Positions 44,192 to 54,425 of a DNA stretch of 64,000 nucleotides are shown here, in pieces. Numbering within the stretch: position 1 is the stretch's first letter; each line of letters opens with the position of its first letter. The notes under the pieces are model-generated. The model had not been told where the DNA came from, did no database searches, and saw nothing but the letters and a program-made list of their open reading frames with translations. This DNA comes from Mycoplasma seminis (GTDB lineage Bacteria; Bacillota_I; Bacilli_A; Mycoplasmatales; Metamycoplasmataceae): positions 930,001 to 994,000 of the forward strand of contig NZ_CP132191.1 of assembly GCF_030718845.1 (NCBI RefSeq). The letters run 5' to 3'. A program made the translations under genes and the position numbers.

Positions 44192-44226
44192 ATTATACCT
44201 TTCTTTATTGGATTTTATATTATAAT
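44192..44226. promoter_or_regulatory. Divergent promoters giving leaderless mRNAs (ytpR-tyrS and degV operons)
   Basis: TATAAT on the minus strand at 44192-44197 and TATAAT on the plus strand at 44221-44226. Each is separated by exactly 6 bases from the A of the ATG it serves (44185 and 44233). With normal promoter geometry transcription starts at or next to the start codon. Neither gene has a Shine-Dalgarno sequence. Confidence 0.65.
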
Positions 44227-44232
44227 TAAACT

Positions 44233-45096
44233 ATGAAAAATATAGCGATTATAGTTGACTCATCTTGTGGTTTAACCAAACAACAGGTTGAAGCATTAGG
44301 ATGACATTTTTTACCCTTAAAAATAGAACTTGATGGAAAAATTTATAATGATGGAGATGATTTACATAGCAATAAATTATTTGAAGTTTTCTCTCTTCAA
44401 ACTCAAAGCTACAAAACATCATGTACTCCAATTGGATATGTAGAAGAATTAGTTGAAAAATTATCACAAGATCATGATTATGTTGTGGTATTTCCGATTT
44501 CTAAATATTTGTCTTCACAATATCAAAATATCAAAGGACTTGAGTCTTTATATCCTAAACTTAGAGTATTTGAATCTGAATATATTGCAATACTGCTTAC
44601 ATTCCAAGTCTTTAAATTCCTTGATTTAGTTAAACAAGGACTTGATGTTGAGGATGCCTTACACCAAGCTGAAGCCTGAGATGAAAATATGTTTGTGTCT
44701 TTAATTCCTAAATACAATGATTATTTGGTTAAAGGTGGTAGACTTTCACCTTCTGCAGCTACAGTAGCTAAATTACTTAAAATTGTTCCTATTATTCAAT
44801 TCCACAAAGGTAAACTTGAAAAAGAAGGAAAAGGAAGAGTATTCCTTAAAACTGTTTTAAATAAATCAGATGAAAAAGCCGCTGATAATGATGATGATAT
44901 TTTAATCTTGCAAAACGATTGTGCCGAAACAAGTGAAGTTATTTCTCACTTAAAAAATTCATATCCTAATCGTGTATTCCAAAGTTGCTTACCAAATTGC
45001 ATTTCAATTCACACCGGACCTGAAGCTATTGTGGTTATTAAACTTGGAAGAAAACTTTCAAACGAAGAAATCGAAGTATTAGAATGCAAAAAATAA
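44233..45096 (+). CDS. DegV family fatty-acid-binding protein
   Basis: 287 residues. The DegV N-terminus IAIIVDSSCGLTKQQVEALG and the binding-pocket motifs (SYKTSCTPIG, VFPISKYLSSQYQN, VKGGRLSP) are present. DegV proteins (FakB-like) hold fatty acids for phosphorylation by FakA and phospholipid synthesis. First gene of a plus-strand operon; its end overlaps tsaE by 13 bp. Confidence 0.88.
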
Positions 45097-45476
45097 TTTG
45101 TAACAACCTGCAAGATTTAAACAATTTTATCCAAGACAACTTAAAACTATTTAAAGAAAAGAAAATTATTCTTTTAAATGGTGATTTAGGAGCTGGAAAA
45201 ACCACATTTGTTCGTTTACTTGCTAAACATTTAGGAATTAAAGATAACATCACTTCACCAAGCTTTTCTTATATGAAAAATTATTCAGGTTTAATTCATA
45301 TAGATTTATACAACTACCAAGGTGATATCGAAGAATTTGAAGATTATTTTGAAGATAATGTTGTAGCAATTGAGTGAGCTAATTTAAAGAAATATCAATT
45401 TGATAGTTTTGTAGAAATAGACGCTTCTATTAATCGTGAACTTCAACACGTTTTTGAAATTACAGAGGTAAGATAA
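45084..45476 (+). CDS. tsaE: tRNA t6A biosynthesis ATPase TsaE
   Basis: 130 residues. Walker A GDLGAGKTTFVRLLAKHLG, then TSPSFSYMKNY and the HIDLYNY motif with the conserved Asp, and VVAIEWANL near the C-terminus (Trp from UGA). TsaE drives turnover of the TsaB-TsaD complex. It overlaps tsaB by one base (TAATG). Confidence 0.93.
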
Positions 45477-46036
45477 TGAATGTATTTTTAGACACATCAA
45501 GTCAAGATTTTGTCCTAGTATTATTCGATCAAGAATTTCGTGTTCTTGATTTTATTCTTTTAAAGGGATATAAGAAAAAAGTCGAACTAATCACTCAACA
45601 ATTCGCTATTTTACTTGAAAGAAATAATCTTGCAATCCAAAATATTAATGCATTATATACTAATGTTGGTCCTGGATTTTTCACCGGAATTAGAAGCTCA
45701 CTTGTTTTCTTTAGAACTTTAGCTTTATTAAACAACATTAAAATGTATATTACAACTACAATGGATTTAATTAAAGTGCAATATCCAAACACTAAGATTG
45801 CTTACACCGATGCACAAGGAAATAAATTATATCAATATGAATTTGATAAATATGATGTTAGCAACTTTCACAACTGTATTTCAGTAGTAGAAAATCATAA
45901 TCAAACTTTAAATAATATTAATTATGATGAGATGATTAAAAATTTTGCTGCATATAAAAATTGTTTTAGATTTGCAGAAACAATGGAAATTGAAGCTTTA
46001 TACATAAAACTTCCACAAATAGGAGGTGTTAAATAG
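45476..46036 (+). CDS. tsaB: tRNA t6A biosynthesis protein TsaB
   Basis: 186 residues. ASKHA fold with MNVFLDTSSQDFVLVLFDQ at the start and the family motif YTNVGPGFFTGIRSSLVFFRTLAL. TsaB is the non-catalytic scaffold that pairs with TsaD. The C-terminal part is short, as in other mycoplasmas. Cotranscribed with tsaE and tsaD. Confidence 0.9.
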   Translation: MNVFLDTSSQDFVLVLFDQEFRVLDFILLKGYKKKVELITQQFAILLERNNLAIQNINALYTNVGPGFFTGIRSSLVFFRTLALLNNIKMYITTTMDLIKVQYPNTKIAYTDAQGNKLYQYEFDKYDVSNFHNCISVVENHNQTLNNINYDEMIKNFAAYKNCFRFAETMEIEALYIKLPQIGGVK

Positions 46037-46971
46037 TGCTTATTTTAGGTATTGAAACTTCACACGACGATACTTCAATCGCAGTATTGCGTGATGGAAA
46101 AGTTCTTGATATGTGAACTATTTCTCAAATTGATATTTTCAAAGAATTCGGAGGTACTATTCCAGAAGTATCCTCACGTGAACATGTTAAAAATATTGCT
46201 TTAATTCAATTAATGCTTCAAGAAAAATATGATTTAAATGAATTTGATTATGTAGCTTATACTAAAGAGCCTGGATTGGTAGGTACATTACAAGTTGGTT
46301 ACTTATTTGCTAGCGCTATAGCGCAAAGCATTCAAAAGCCTCTAATTCCAGTAAATCATTTAATTGGACATTTTCTTTCTTCAACATTAACTGAAGAAAT
46401 CACATTTCCTGCTTTATGTTTACTAGTTTCTGGTGGTCATACTCAATTAATTTACGCTTCTTCTCCATCACAAACTGAAATTATTGGTGAAACCTTAGAT
46501 GACGCTGTTGGTGAAGCATTTGATAAGGTTTCTACTCGTCTAGGACTTGGATTCCCTGGCGGACCTATTATTGATAAATTATCCCAATCTTATGATGGAA
46601 CTTATGTAGAATTCACTAAACCACATACCGAAAATGACTTTGACTTCTCATTTTCAGGTTTAAAAACTCAAGTATTAAATAAAGTTAATAAAGCTAAAAT
46701 GAAAAATGAACAAATTGATCCTATTATGCTTGCAGTTTCATTTCAAAGAACTGCTGTGAATTATTTAATAGCTAAAACAAAACTTGCACTTGAAAAATAC
46801 GATGTTAAAACTTTAGTACTTGGTGGTGGGGTTTCTGCTAATAAATTGCTTAGAAGTGAGTTTGTTAAATTACATCCAAATACAATTATTCCATCATTAA
46901 AGTATGCTACTGATAATGGAGCGATGATAGCTCAAGCAGCTTATTTAGAGTTACTTGAAAAGAATAAATAA
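46036..46971 (+). CDS. tsaD: tRNA N6-threonylcarbamoyladenosine transferase TsaD (GTG start)
   Basis: 311 residues. The start is GTG at 46036, overlapping the tsaB stop by one base, with AGGAGG upstream. Motifs: LILGIETSHDDTSIAVL, SSREHVKNI and HLIGHF (iron ligands), LLVSGGHTQLI, and LGGGVSANKLLR. Transfers threonylcarbamoyl to A37 of ANN-decoding tRNAs. One UGA Trp (LDMWTISQ). Confidence 0.94.
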
Positions 46972-46979
46972 TTACTTTT

Positions 46980-46998
46980 ATCACTACGCTGTAGTGAT
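46980..46998 (+). terminator. tsaD operon terminator
   Basis: An 8-bp stem (ATCACTAC/GTAGTGAT) with a short loop, followed by T6. Confidence 0.8.
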
Positions 46999-47014
46999 TT
47001 TTTGTATTAAAAAA

Positions 47015-47034
47015 CCTCAAGCCGAAGCTTAAGG
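47015..47034 (-). terminator. gad operon terminator
   Basis: On the minus strand, CCTTAAGC TTCG GCTTGAGG with a UUCG tetraloop and T6, 12 bp after the gadB stop. Confidence 0.8.
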
Positions 47035-47046
47035 AAAAACTTATTA

Positions 47047-48435
47047 TTAAGTATGTTTGAATCCACCTGATTTTTCATCGAGTGAAACTTCTGGGTTGTG
47101 AGCTTTTAGTTCTTCTACGGCATTTTTAAGATCTTGGATCATTAAAGCAGCCATATCACGACCAAATCCTTGACGGATAAGTACTCTTTGAACAATTACG
47201 TCTTGAGCATTTGCTGGTAATGAGTAAGCAGGAACTTGTCATCCTCTAACTCTTAATTTATCAGCTAAATCGTAGAGATTGAATCCTAAATCTACACCTT
47301 TCTTGAATTTTCAAGTTGTAGCTGGAATACCTTTCTTAGGATCACCATCATTGATGAGATCAAAGTATCCCATACCTTCAATTTCTTTTGCTATGTATTG
47401 TGCTGTGTCATAGCAATTTTGATGAATCTTTCTATATCCTTCCATTCCTAAACGAAGGAATAAGTAGTATTGTGAAATGATTTGTCCAGCAGGACGTGAG
47501 AAATTAATTTGGAATACCGGCATATCTCCACCTAAGTAATTTACGTGGAAGATAAGTTTTTCTGGTAATTCACTCTTATCTCTTCATACAACTCAACCAG
47601 CTCCAAGTGGTGCTAGTCCGAATTTGTGTCCTGAAGCTGAAATTGATTTAACTCTAGGTACTCTAAAGTCTCAGATAATACCAGGTTCAATGAATGGAGC
47701 TAAGAAACCTCCACTTGCAGCATCAACGTGCATTTGAACATCTAAACCAGTGGTTTTGTATAATTTATCTAAGGCATCTGAAAGTTCTTTAACAGGTTCA
47801 TATGCACCAGTAAATGTTAATCCAAATGTTGTAACTACCCCGATTGTATTTTCGTCAATGTATTTAAGCATGCTATCAGCATCCATATAGAAGCGGTCTT
47901 CTTCCATTGGAACTTGACGAATTTCTACATCTCAGTATCTACAGAATTTTTCTCAAACAACTTGAACTGGTCCACAAACCAAGTTAGGTTTGTCATATGG
48001 TTTACCTGCTGCTTTTCTTCTTTCTTTTCATCTTTCAAGCATAGCCATACCACCAAGCATGCAAGCTTCAGATGAACCGATTCCTGAAGTACCAATAGGC
48101 TCTTTATCTTTAGGTGCATTTCATAAATTTGCAACCATAGCAACACAGCGTCTTTCAATTTCAGCTGTTTGTGGATATTCATCTTTATCTATTAAGTTTT
48201 TATTGATAGAAATGTCCATTAATTCGTGAACTTGTTTTTCTTCCCAAGTTTGACAGAATGTAGCAAGATTTTGTCTTGCATTACCGTCTAAAAACAATTC
48301 GTCCTTAACAATTTCTAAAACAGTATCAGGATCAGATTCTGTCTTTGGTAATTTGTCTTTAGGCAATTCTTTATCGGCAAATTTGTTCCCGAAAATACTG
48401 TCGTTTTTATTGCTTTTTACATTGTGTAACGGCAT
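47047..48435 (-). CDS. gadB: glutamate decarboxylase
   Basis: 462 residues, close to the ~466 of enterobacterial GadB. PLP enzyme of group II: substrate region [19 protein letters not shown], the [15 protein letters not shown] segment, cofactor Asp in [14 protein letters not shown]-like [11 protein letters not shown], and the PLP lysine in [15 protein letters not shown] (residue ~270). The C-terminus keeps the family's GFKHT end; GadB's C-terminal His region closes the active site at neutral pH. Converts glutamate plus a proton to GABA and CO2. Last gene of gadC-glsA-gadB. Both UGA and UGG Trp codons occur. Confidence 0.94.
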
Positions 48436-48447
48436 ATTTGTCCTTTC

Positions 48448-49386
48448 TTACTCATCTTTTTTGTATAAGTTAAAGTTCATTTTATTACAGAAATCTTTGA
48501 TGATTTTAAATCCTCTAACAGAGTTTCCGTAAGCATCTAATGGGGGACTAAATACTGCAACACCTAGTTTTCCAGGAACTACTGCAATTAACCCTCCACC
48601 AACTCCACTTTTTCCTGGTAATCCTACGTAGTAGGCGAATTCACCAGATTTATCATATAATCCTTCCATAGTCATTTCAGCTAAAATGTGTGGAACATTA
48701 TTTTTAGAAATTACTTGTTCTCCTGTAATAGGGTGTTTTCCACCATTTGCAAGTGTGCTAGCTAGTAGCGCTAAATCATTTGCAGAAACTAAAGTTGAAC
48801 ATTGTCTGGTATATACATCACAAGCATCCATTGGGTCAGAATAGATTTGGTTTGCTGAGTATAATAACCAAGAAATAGCTCGATTGTGGAAGTTAGTATC
48901 TTGTTCTGAAGTATTAACATCATCTGATAAAGTAATTTTATCGCTCATTAATCTTCTTTGGATATCAAGAATTTTATCCCATCTTTCTTCTTTATCTTTA
49001 GCTTCAATTAAACTTGTAGTAGCTATTGCTCCTGCATTTACTAATGGTGAAAGAGGTTTATCTTTGTGTAATTCTAAAGCCATTACAGAATTAAATGGTA
49101 ATCCTGTTGGGCTTGTTCCGATTTTAGTTTTAATAACTTGTGGATTATTTTCTTCAAGAGCTAGTGCAAGTGTACAAACTTTTGAAATAGACTCAATTGC
49201 GAAACGATACTCGTAATCACCTAAGTTGATAACTTCACCTTTTGTAGTTACTAAACTTACTCCGCATAAGTTTGAAGGAACTTTTGCTAAGTAAGGGATG
49301 TAACTTGCATTTTTACCTTCTGCTAAATCTTTATATTTGTTATAAGATTTTTCTAATGTATCTTTAATTTTGTTTAAATCTAACAT
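48448..49386 (-). CDS. glsA: glutaminase
   Basis: 312 residues, typical length. Serine-dependent beta-lactamase-like fold: FAIESISKVCTLALALE holds the catalytic S-x-x-K, then GLPFNSVMALELHKDKPLSPLVNAGAI and the KSGVGGGLIAVVPGK segment. Hydrolyses glutamine to glutamate and ammonia, thereby supplying GadB and releasing base. Its Trp codons are UGG, unlike most neighbours. Stop/start overlap with gadC (TAATG). Confidence 0.94.
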   Translation of the reverse strand: MLDLNKIKDTLEKSYNKYKDLAEGKNASYIPYLAKVPSNLCGVSLVTTKGEVINLGDYEYRFAIESISKVCTLALALEENNPQVIKTKIGTSPTGLPFNSVMALELHKDKPLSPLVNAGAIATTSLIEAKDKEERWDKILDIQRRLMSDKITLSDDVNTSEQDTNFHNRAISWLLYSANQIYSDPMDACDVYTRQCSTLVSANDLALLASTLANGGKHPITGEQVISKNNVPHILAEMTMEGLYDKSGEFAYYVGLPGKSGVGGGLIAVVPGKLGVAVFSPPLDAYGNSVRGFKIIKDFCNKMNFNLYKKDE

Positions 49387-51317
49387 TATTTACCAGCTGA
49401 CGAATTATCAGTAGGTTTATTAGAACTTGCATCTGATGCTGGTGGAGCAGCATTTACTGCGGGAGCTTGTGCAGTATCTTTATCTTTGGATTTCTTATTG
49501 AGATCTAAGATTTTTGAAACTGCTTTTTTCTCTGAGTTCATTTTATTAGTTACTGATTTATTTTCGTGTTCTAATTCATGGATTATTTTTGCTTCACTTT
49601 TTGCGAATGCAGTAGAATCTCTTTGCAGCTTAATAAGCAGAACTTCTTCTTTCCGTGCAATGTATTTTTCAAGGTCAGCTATTTTATCTTTAATATCTTT
49701 ATCAAAGATGTTAATATCTTGTCTTACCTTGTTATCAAAGTACACTTTAGCTAATGCTTCTGGGTGTGCACTTGATTCATTTACAAGCCCAGGTTGAGTT
49801 CCTTCCATTTCTCATGTAAATGGTGCAAAATCTGAATTAGGATCAACTCAGTGTGGTTTTCTTAAGGCAAAAATTACAAAAGGTATAATACAGAATACAA
49901 TCGTAACACCAATTAAGATTGCGATATATGTAACTGGGCTACCAACGTTAATTTGGTTTGGTGGTGCAAAACTAACAATTAATGCTAATGTTGAACCAAT
50001 AAGTCCCAGTCCACCAAATATCCACATACCTATATTCTTTGGTCCTGGAATCCTAAATGGTCTAGGCCGTGAAGGTTGTGAATATCTTAAGTATATTCCT
50101 GAGGCAAACATTAATAAGTACATAATTAAGTAAAGAATTACTGTAAGTTGACTTAAAATTTGGTAAGCTGCTTGCACTGAAGGAAGTACAACGAATAATA
50201 CTGAAAGAACAGTTACAATTCCCCCTTGAATTAAAAGGAGATTGATAGGTACATTTCTTTTGGTTGTTTTTTGGAATCATCTAGGAAGGTATCCAGCCTT
50301 ACCAACAGCTAACATACCATTACTTGGACCTGAAACTCAGGTTACAATTCCAGCTAGCACACCAATAGCTAGCATGAATGCTAATACTTGACCAAGTCAA
50401 GGAACACCAGCCCATGTAAAGGCTTTAATGTATGTAACTAATAATCCTTGAGTTAAGTTAATATCTGCTGCTGGTAATAAGAATGCTATTGCTAATGTAC
50501 CAAGAATAAATACAAGTACAGTTACAATAGAAGAAATTAAAATAGCAATAGGATAATTTCTTTTTGGATTATCAAGTTCAGTTACGTGGATAGCATTCAT
50601 TTCCATACCAGCATAGAATAGAAATATGCTGGCTGCAAGTACAAGTGAATCAAATCCCTTAAATTTAGGGAATAGGTCACTTGCTCTCATTACATTTGCA
50701 GAGGGGTTACCTGCAATAATGTATGCAAATCCAAAACCAATAAGGATAATTACTGGAATAATTGTTCCAATAATTCCACCTCATTTTGCTACTTTAGCAA
50801 ATATCTTTGTTCCAAATGAAGAAAGAATTGTAGCAAGTCAATAGATAATTAAAACAATTGCTAAAACTATAGCTTTATTGTTAGCTATCCATTGGGCGGC
50901 TTTGGTATCCGGAGAAATGTATGCAATTGATACAGCTCCGAATGTAAGGGCAGCAGGGAATCAAATGGTTACCTCTGACCACAATAAGAACATCGAAAGG
51001 AAGGCTAGTCTTGGACCAAAAGCCTCTCCAACTCATCTAAAAACACCACCTTTTTCGGTATATGTAGAAGCAAGTTCAGCCGCTACAATAGCCACAGGTA
51101 TCAAGAAGAAGATAGCTGCAAAAACATAGTAGAATATTGACCCAAGTCCATATTCAGCTTCTGCAGGAAGTCCCCTTAAAGAAACAACAGCAACAATGTT
51201 CATGAGTACTAAACTAAAAAGACTTAAAACTTTTTTGGTTTTAGGTTGTGCATTCGCATTAGCCGTAGTACCGTTAGCATTTTGGGCGGCTGCTGTTTTG
51301 CGTTTCCATAAAATCAT
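49386..51317 (-). CDS. gadC: glutamate/GABA antiporter with C-terminal cytoplasmic extension
   Basis: 643 residues; GadC of enteric bacteria is ~511. The APC-type transporter core has about 12 membrane segments, starting LSLFSLVLMNIVAVVSLRGLPAEAEYGLGSIFYY, with the family motifs FYAGMEMNAIHVTELDNPKRNYP and WVSGPSNGMLAVGKAGYLP. After the last helix the usual PHWVDPNSDFAPFTWEMEG region leads into ~125 extra residues: charged, coiled-coil-like helices and an Ala/Pro/Ser-rich tail (VNAAPPASDASSNKP). Exchanges external glutamate (or glutamine) for GABA. AAGGAGG precedes the ATG. Confidence 0.9.
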
Positions 51318-51341
51318 GCTTTTCCTCCTTGCGATGAGAGT

Positions 51342-51379
51342 TAGGAAATATATATAATATATTTCCTACTTTAATTATA
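51342..51379 (-). promoter_or_regulatory. gadC operon promoter with a 27-bp perfect palindrome
   Basis: A -10 TATAAT lies at 51374-51379 on the minus strand. The palindrome 51342-51368 has perfect 12-bp arms (TAGGAAATATAT and its complement) around a 3-bp centre and covers the predicted transcription start. It is a candidate operator or mRNA 5' hairpin. Confidence 0.5.
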
Positions 51380-51415
51380 TATTTTTTACAATTTAGAAAC
51401 TTTTTTAGCCTTTTG

Positions 51416-51434
51416 ATGTGGAAAATTTCCACAT
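51416..51434. promoter_or_regulatory. Dyad TGTGGAA-N3-TTCCACA upstream of gadC promoter
   Basis: ATGTGGAAA and TTTCCACAT are perfect 9-bp arms around a single base. The same half-sites, with a 6-bp spacer, lie just upstream of the LacI-family gene's -10 box (52553-52572). Candidate operator for that regulator; the differing spacer weakens the case. Confidence 0.4.
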
Positions 51435-51471
51435 TTTCATTTTTAATTCTATAAATAAGTAAAAAAAAAAA

Positions 51472-51491
51472 TCAGCTGTTGCTACAGCTGA
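51472..51491 (-). terminator. terminator of LacI-family gene
   Basis: A perfect 8-bp stem (TCAGCTGT/ACAGCTGA) followed by T10-11 on the minus strand, 9 bp after the stop codon. Confidence 0.85.
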
Positions 51492-51499
51492 AGCCTAAA

Positions 51500-52534
51500 T
51501 TAGGCGTTTTTGCTCTTTTTACTTGAGATAAGTTTTAAATCTATCTCTCTAGTTTGCAATTCTTTGTTCATTATTTGATCTGCAATCATCTTTTCAATCT
51601 CAAGACCAATTAAAGGATAATCGACAAAAATCTTACTTTTGTAAACTCTTAAATTATCATAAATTGATTGATATCCAATATCAGTTAATCTAAAAGTATT
51701 ATTAGCAAGTGCAGTTAGTGAAATAAATGAATCGTGTGTTGAACAAACAATATTTGAAATATTGTTAATTCTTGCATAAGTTACTAATTCTTGAATTTCT
51801 CTATCTTGTTTACGTGATGAAATTTCATATTTAGCAAATTGAATGTTATTTTCTTCACAAGCTTGTCTAAATCCAGCATAACGGTTGATTTTTTGGTTGC
51901 TAGTAAGCTTTTTATCTTCTAAGAATAAAATTTTATTATCATTTTCAGGTGCTTGCTTAAAGAGATCTAAAGTAACATCTTTAAATCCTTTAACTTCATT
52001 TGGTTTAATTCAGCTTAATCCATCAATTCTGTATCCATAAACTACAATTGCTACTCCATCAATTGTTTTTAAGTACGAGAATAAGAATTCATCATATTCT
52101 GGAATGAATAAAACAAGTGAAGTAGGTCTTCAAGATAAAATATATTTAATAGTTTCAATATATTCATTAGTTGAAGGGTTTGAATAAGTAGTAATTACTC
52201 TTTTATTGCTACGTGAACAAGCTGCAATAATACCATTAATAATATGTTGATAGAAATTACTTCCAAATAAAGGTGCGATTACAAAAATTGAACTGTCCTT
52301 ACCTCTAATCATTCTTGCACCATGGTTTGGAATGTATTCATATTCCTTAACTACAGAAGCAATTTTCTTTCTAGTTTTAGGTGAAACATATCCCCCGTTG
52401 TAATATCTACTAATTGTTGAAATTGAAACATTAGCGATATTTGAAATATCTTTATAAGAGATTTGTTTATTATCTGGTTTTTTCTCTTCTTCAGTAATGT
52501 TATCTGTCTTATTTATATCATTTACGTCATTCAT
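51500..52534 (-). CDS. LacI-family transcriptional regulator
   Basis: 344 residues. After a ~22-residue hydrophilic N-terminus comes the LacI helix-turn-helix and hinge helix (ISYKDISNIANVSISTISRYYNGGYVSPKTRKKIASVV), then a periplasmic-binding-protein-like sensor domain (SIFVIAPLFGSNFYQHIINGI...). The TATAAT box (52541-52546) ends 6 bases before ATG 52534, which fixes this start and predicts a leaderless mRNA. It lies directly upstream of gadC on the same strand, with its own terminator. The ligand is unknown. Few transcription factors exist in mycoplasmas. Confidence 0.85.
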
Positions 52535-52540
52535 GCATAA

Positions 52541-52572
52541 ATTATAACATTTTGTGGAAATTTTGTTCCACA
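52541..52572 (-). promoter_or_regulatory. lacI-family gene promoter with dyad TGTGGAA-N6-TTCCACA
   Basis: -10 TATAAT at 52541-52546. The dyad at 52553-52572 occupies the spacer and -35 region, where a bound repressor would block the polymerase; this suggests autoregulation. Confidence 0.45.
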
Positions 52573-52654
52573 TTGCTGAATTTAACCTATTTTTTGCAAA
52601 AATTAAAAAAATCATATTACTTTTAGCAAGTAATATGAAATTTATTATTTGAAA

Positions 52655-53842
52655 TTATACTAATTTTTCAAACACATCATCACCTGTTTCAGTGATTATT
52701 TCAGCACCGAAGTTTCTAGCAACGATGTTTCCTAATGTACCTAAACCTCTGAAGTTTTCTAATACTTTAGGTGATTTGAATGATTTTGAATAAATTGTAG
52801 CTGGTAAGAATTCTCTTGTGTGGTTGAATCCTGGGTATAATGGGTCATTACCATGGTCACTTGTGATGATTAATAAGTCATCTTCACGCATTGCGTTGAT
52901 TAATTTACCTAATTTAGCATCTAAATCAGCAATGTTTTGTGCGTATCCGTGAACGTTTCTTCTGTGTCCAAAGTGTGAGTCAAATTGAACTAAGTTTGTG
53001 AAGATAAATTGGTTTTCTCCATCACCTTCAGCAAGTTCAATTGTAACATCCATACCTTTAGCATCTGAACCACTTGGATAGTGTTTTGTAATTCCTTGTC
53101 CTACGAAGATATCGTTAATTTTTCCAACTGAGATAACTTCAACACCTTGAGCTTGTAATTCGTTTAAGATCATTTCTCTTGGTTTGTTTGCATAATCGTG
53201 TCTGTTGAATGTTCTTGTGTATTCTCCGTTTTCACCAACGAATGGACGAGCAATAATTCTACCTACGTTTCATTCTGGACGTGATGAACAAATTTCACGA
53301 GCAGCTTTAGCGTATTTGTATAAGTTGTCAAGTCCGATTCATTCTTCATGTGCAGCAATTTGAAGAACTGAGTCCATTGATGTATAAACAATGATTCCAC
53401 CTTTTTCTTTTTGTTCTGCAGCATATTCAGAAATCATTTCTGTTCCTGAACCTGATTTGTTTCCTAAAATTGGTCTTCCATCGAATGCTTTAGATAATTC
53501 ATCGATTAATTCTTGTGGGAATCCGTTTTCTGTAAATGTTGGGAATGGTACTAATGTTTTAATACCCATCATTTCTCAGTGTCCTGCTAATGTATCTTTA
53601 GCATTTGAAACTTCTTGAACTTTAGCCATGTAAGCCATTGGTTGTTTTACATGGTAGTTTCCGTTTAATTCTGTAATGTTACCAATTCCAAGTTTTTTTC
53701 ATGTATCAATTTTGAATTCTTCTACCATTGATGCAGATCTAATTGTATTTGCACCATCGTCACCAAAACGGTGTTGGTCTTTATCTGGACCAATTCCAAG
53801 ACCATCAGTAACGATCATAAATACACGTCTAAATTTAGCCAT
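52655..53842 (-). CDS. deoB: phosphopentomutase
   Basis: 395 residues of the alkaline-phosphatase superfamily. [12 protein letters not shown] (metal Asp, residue ~13), the phospho-acceptor Thr in [34 protein letters not shown], and ITSDHGNDP are DeoB-specific and distinguish it from the iPGM. Interconverts ribose/deoxyribose 1- and 5-phosphate in nucleoside salvage. Two or more UGA Trp codons. It appears to be transcribed alone. Confidence 0.94.
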
Positions 53843-53933
53843 AATTTTCTCCTTTTTTAATGGACGTTATTTATTTTTAACATCGTTTAAATTTTAAAAC
53901 TTTTTTGAATAAACAAAACAAAAACTCGCAAAA

Positions 53934-53959
53934 AAATACACTTATTTTTAAGTGTATTT
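53934..53959 (-). terminator. terminator of the pepP-pip-orf153 unit
   Basis: AAATACACTT and AAGTGTATTT form a 10-bp stem, followed by T7 on the minus strand. Confidence 0.8.
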
Positions 53960-53963
53960 AATG

Positions 53964-54425
53964 TTATTTAATGAATCATTTTGCTGTTAATTTTCTCTTT
54001 CAAAGTCCATCAATTTCTTCATATAACAGATTAAGCGCTTCATAGTGTTCTACACCTTTATCTTGTTGTTTTTTAAGTTCATTTACTTGGTCTCAATATT
54101 GTAGTAATTGTTCATAAGATTCAACCCTTTTCTTAGTTCATCAAATGAATCATTTGCTTTTATAAGTTAAATTCATTTCATGTGCTACTGAACGAAAAAT
54201 TCGATAAGCAGTATTAGCAACATAAATTAAAGCAATTATAGTTAAAACACAATATAAAGACATTAGTGTAATACCAAAGTAATAAACAAATGCAGAAGCA
54301 TTATTGATATCAATAATGCAATAAACTAGCAATCCAATATAAAGCAGTGGAAGAAAGATTAAACAAGCAACTAAAGCTCAATAAACATTTAAAGTTTTTC
54401 TTAAATGCTTAGATTTTTCCTTCAT
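53964..54425 (-). CDS. small membrane protein of unknown function
   Basis: 153 residues when UGA is Trp. Starts [21 protein letters not shown]. Two adjacent membrane segments (about residues 15-38 and 45-72, e.g. FVYYFGITLMSLYCVLTIIALIY) are followed by a hydrophilic, probably cytoplasmic helical part (EQLLQYWDQVNELKKQQDKG). No family was recognised. The start overlaps the end of the pip-like gene by 17 bp, so they are cotranscribed. Confidence 0.7.

Noticed and set aside
52535-52615. 27-codon N-terminal extension of the LacI-family regulator
   Set aside because: It contains the promoter -10 box and the dyad, so transcription most likely starts at ATG 52534.
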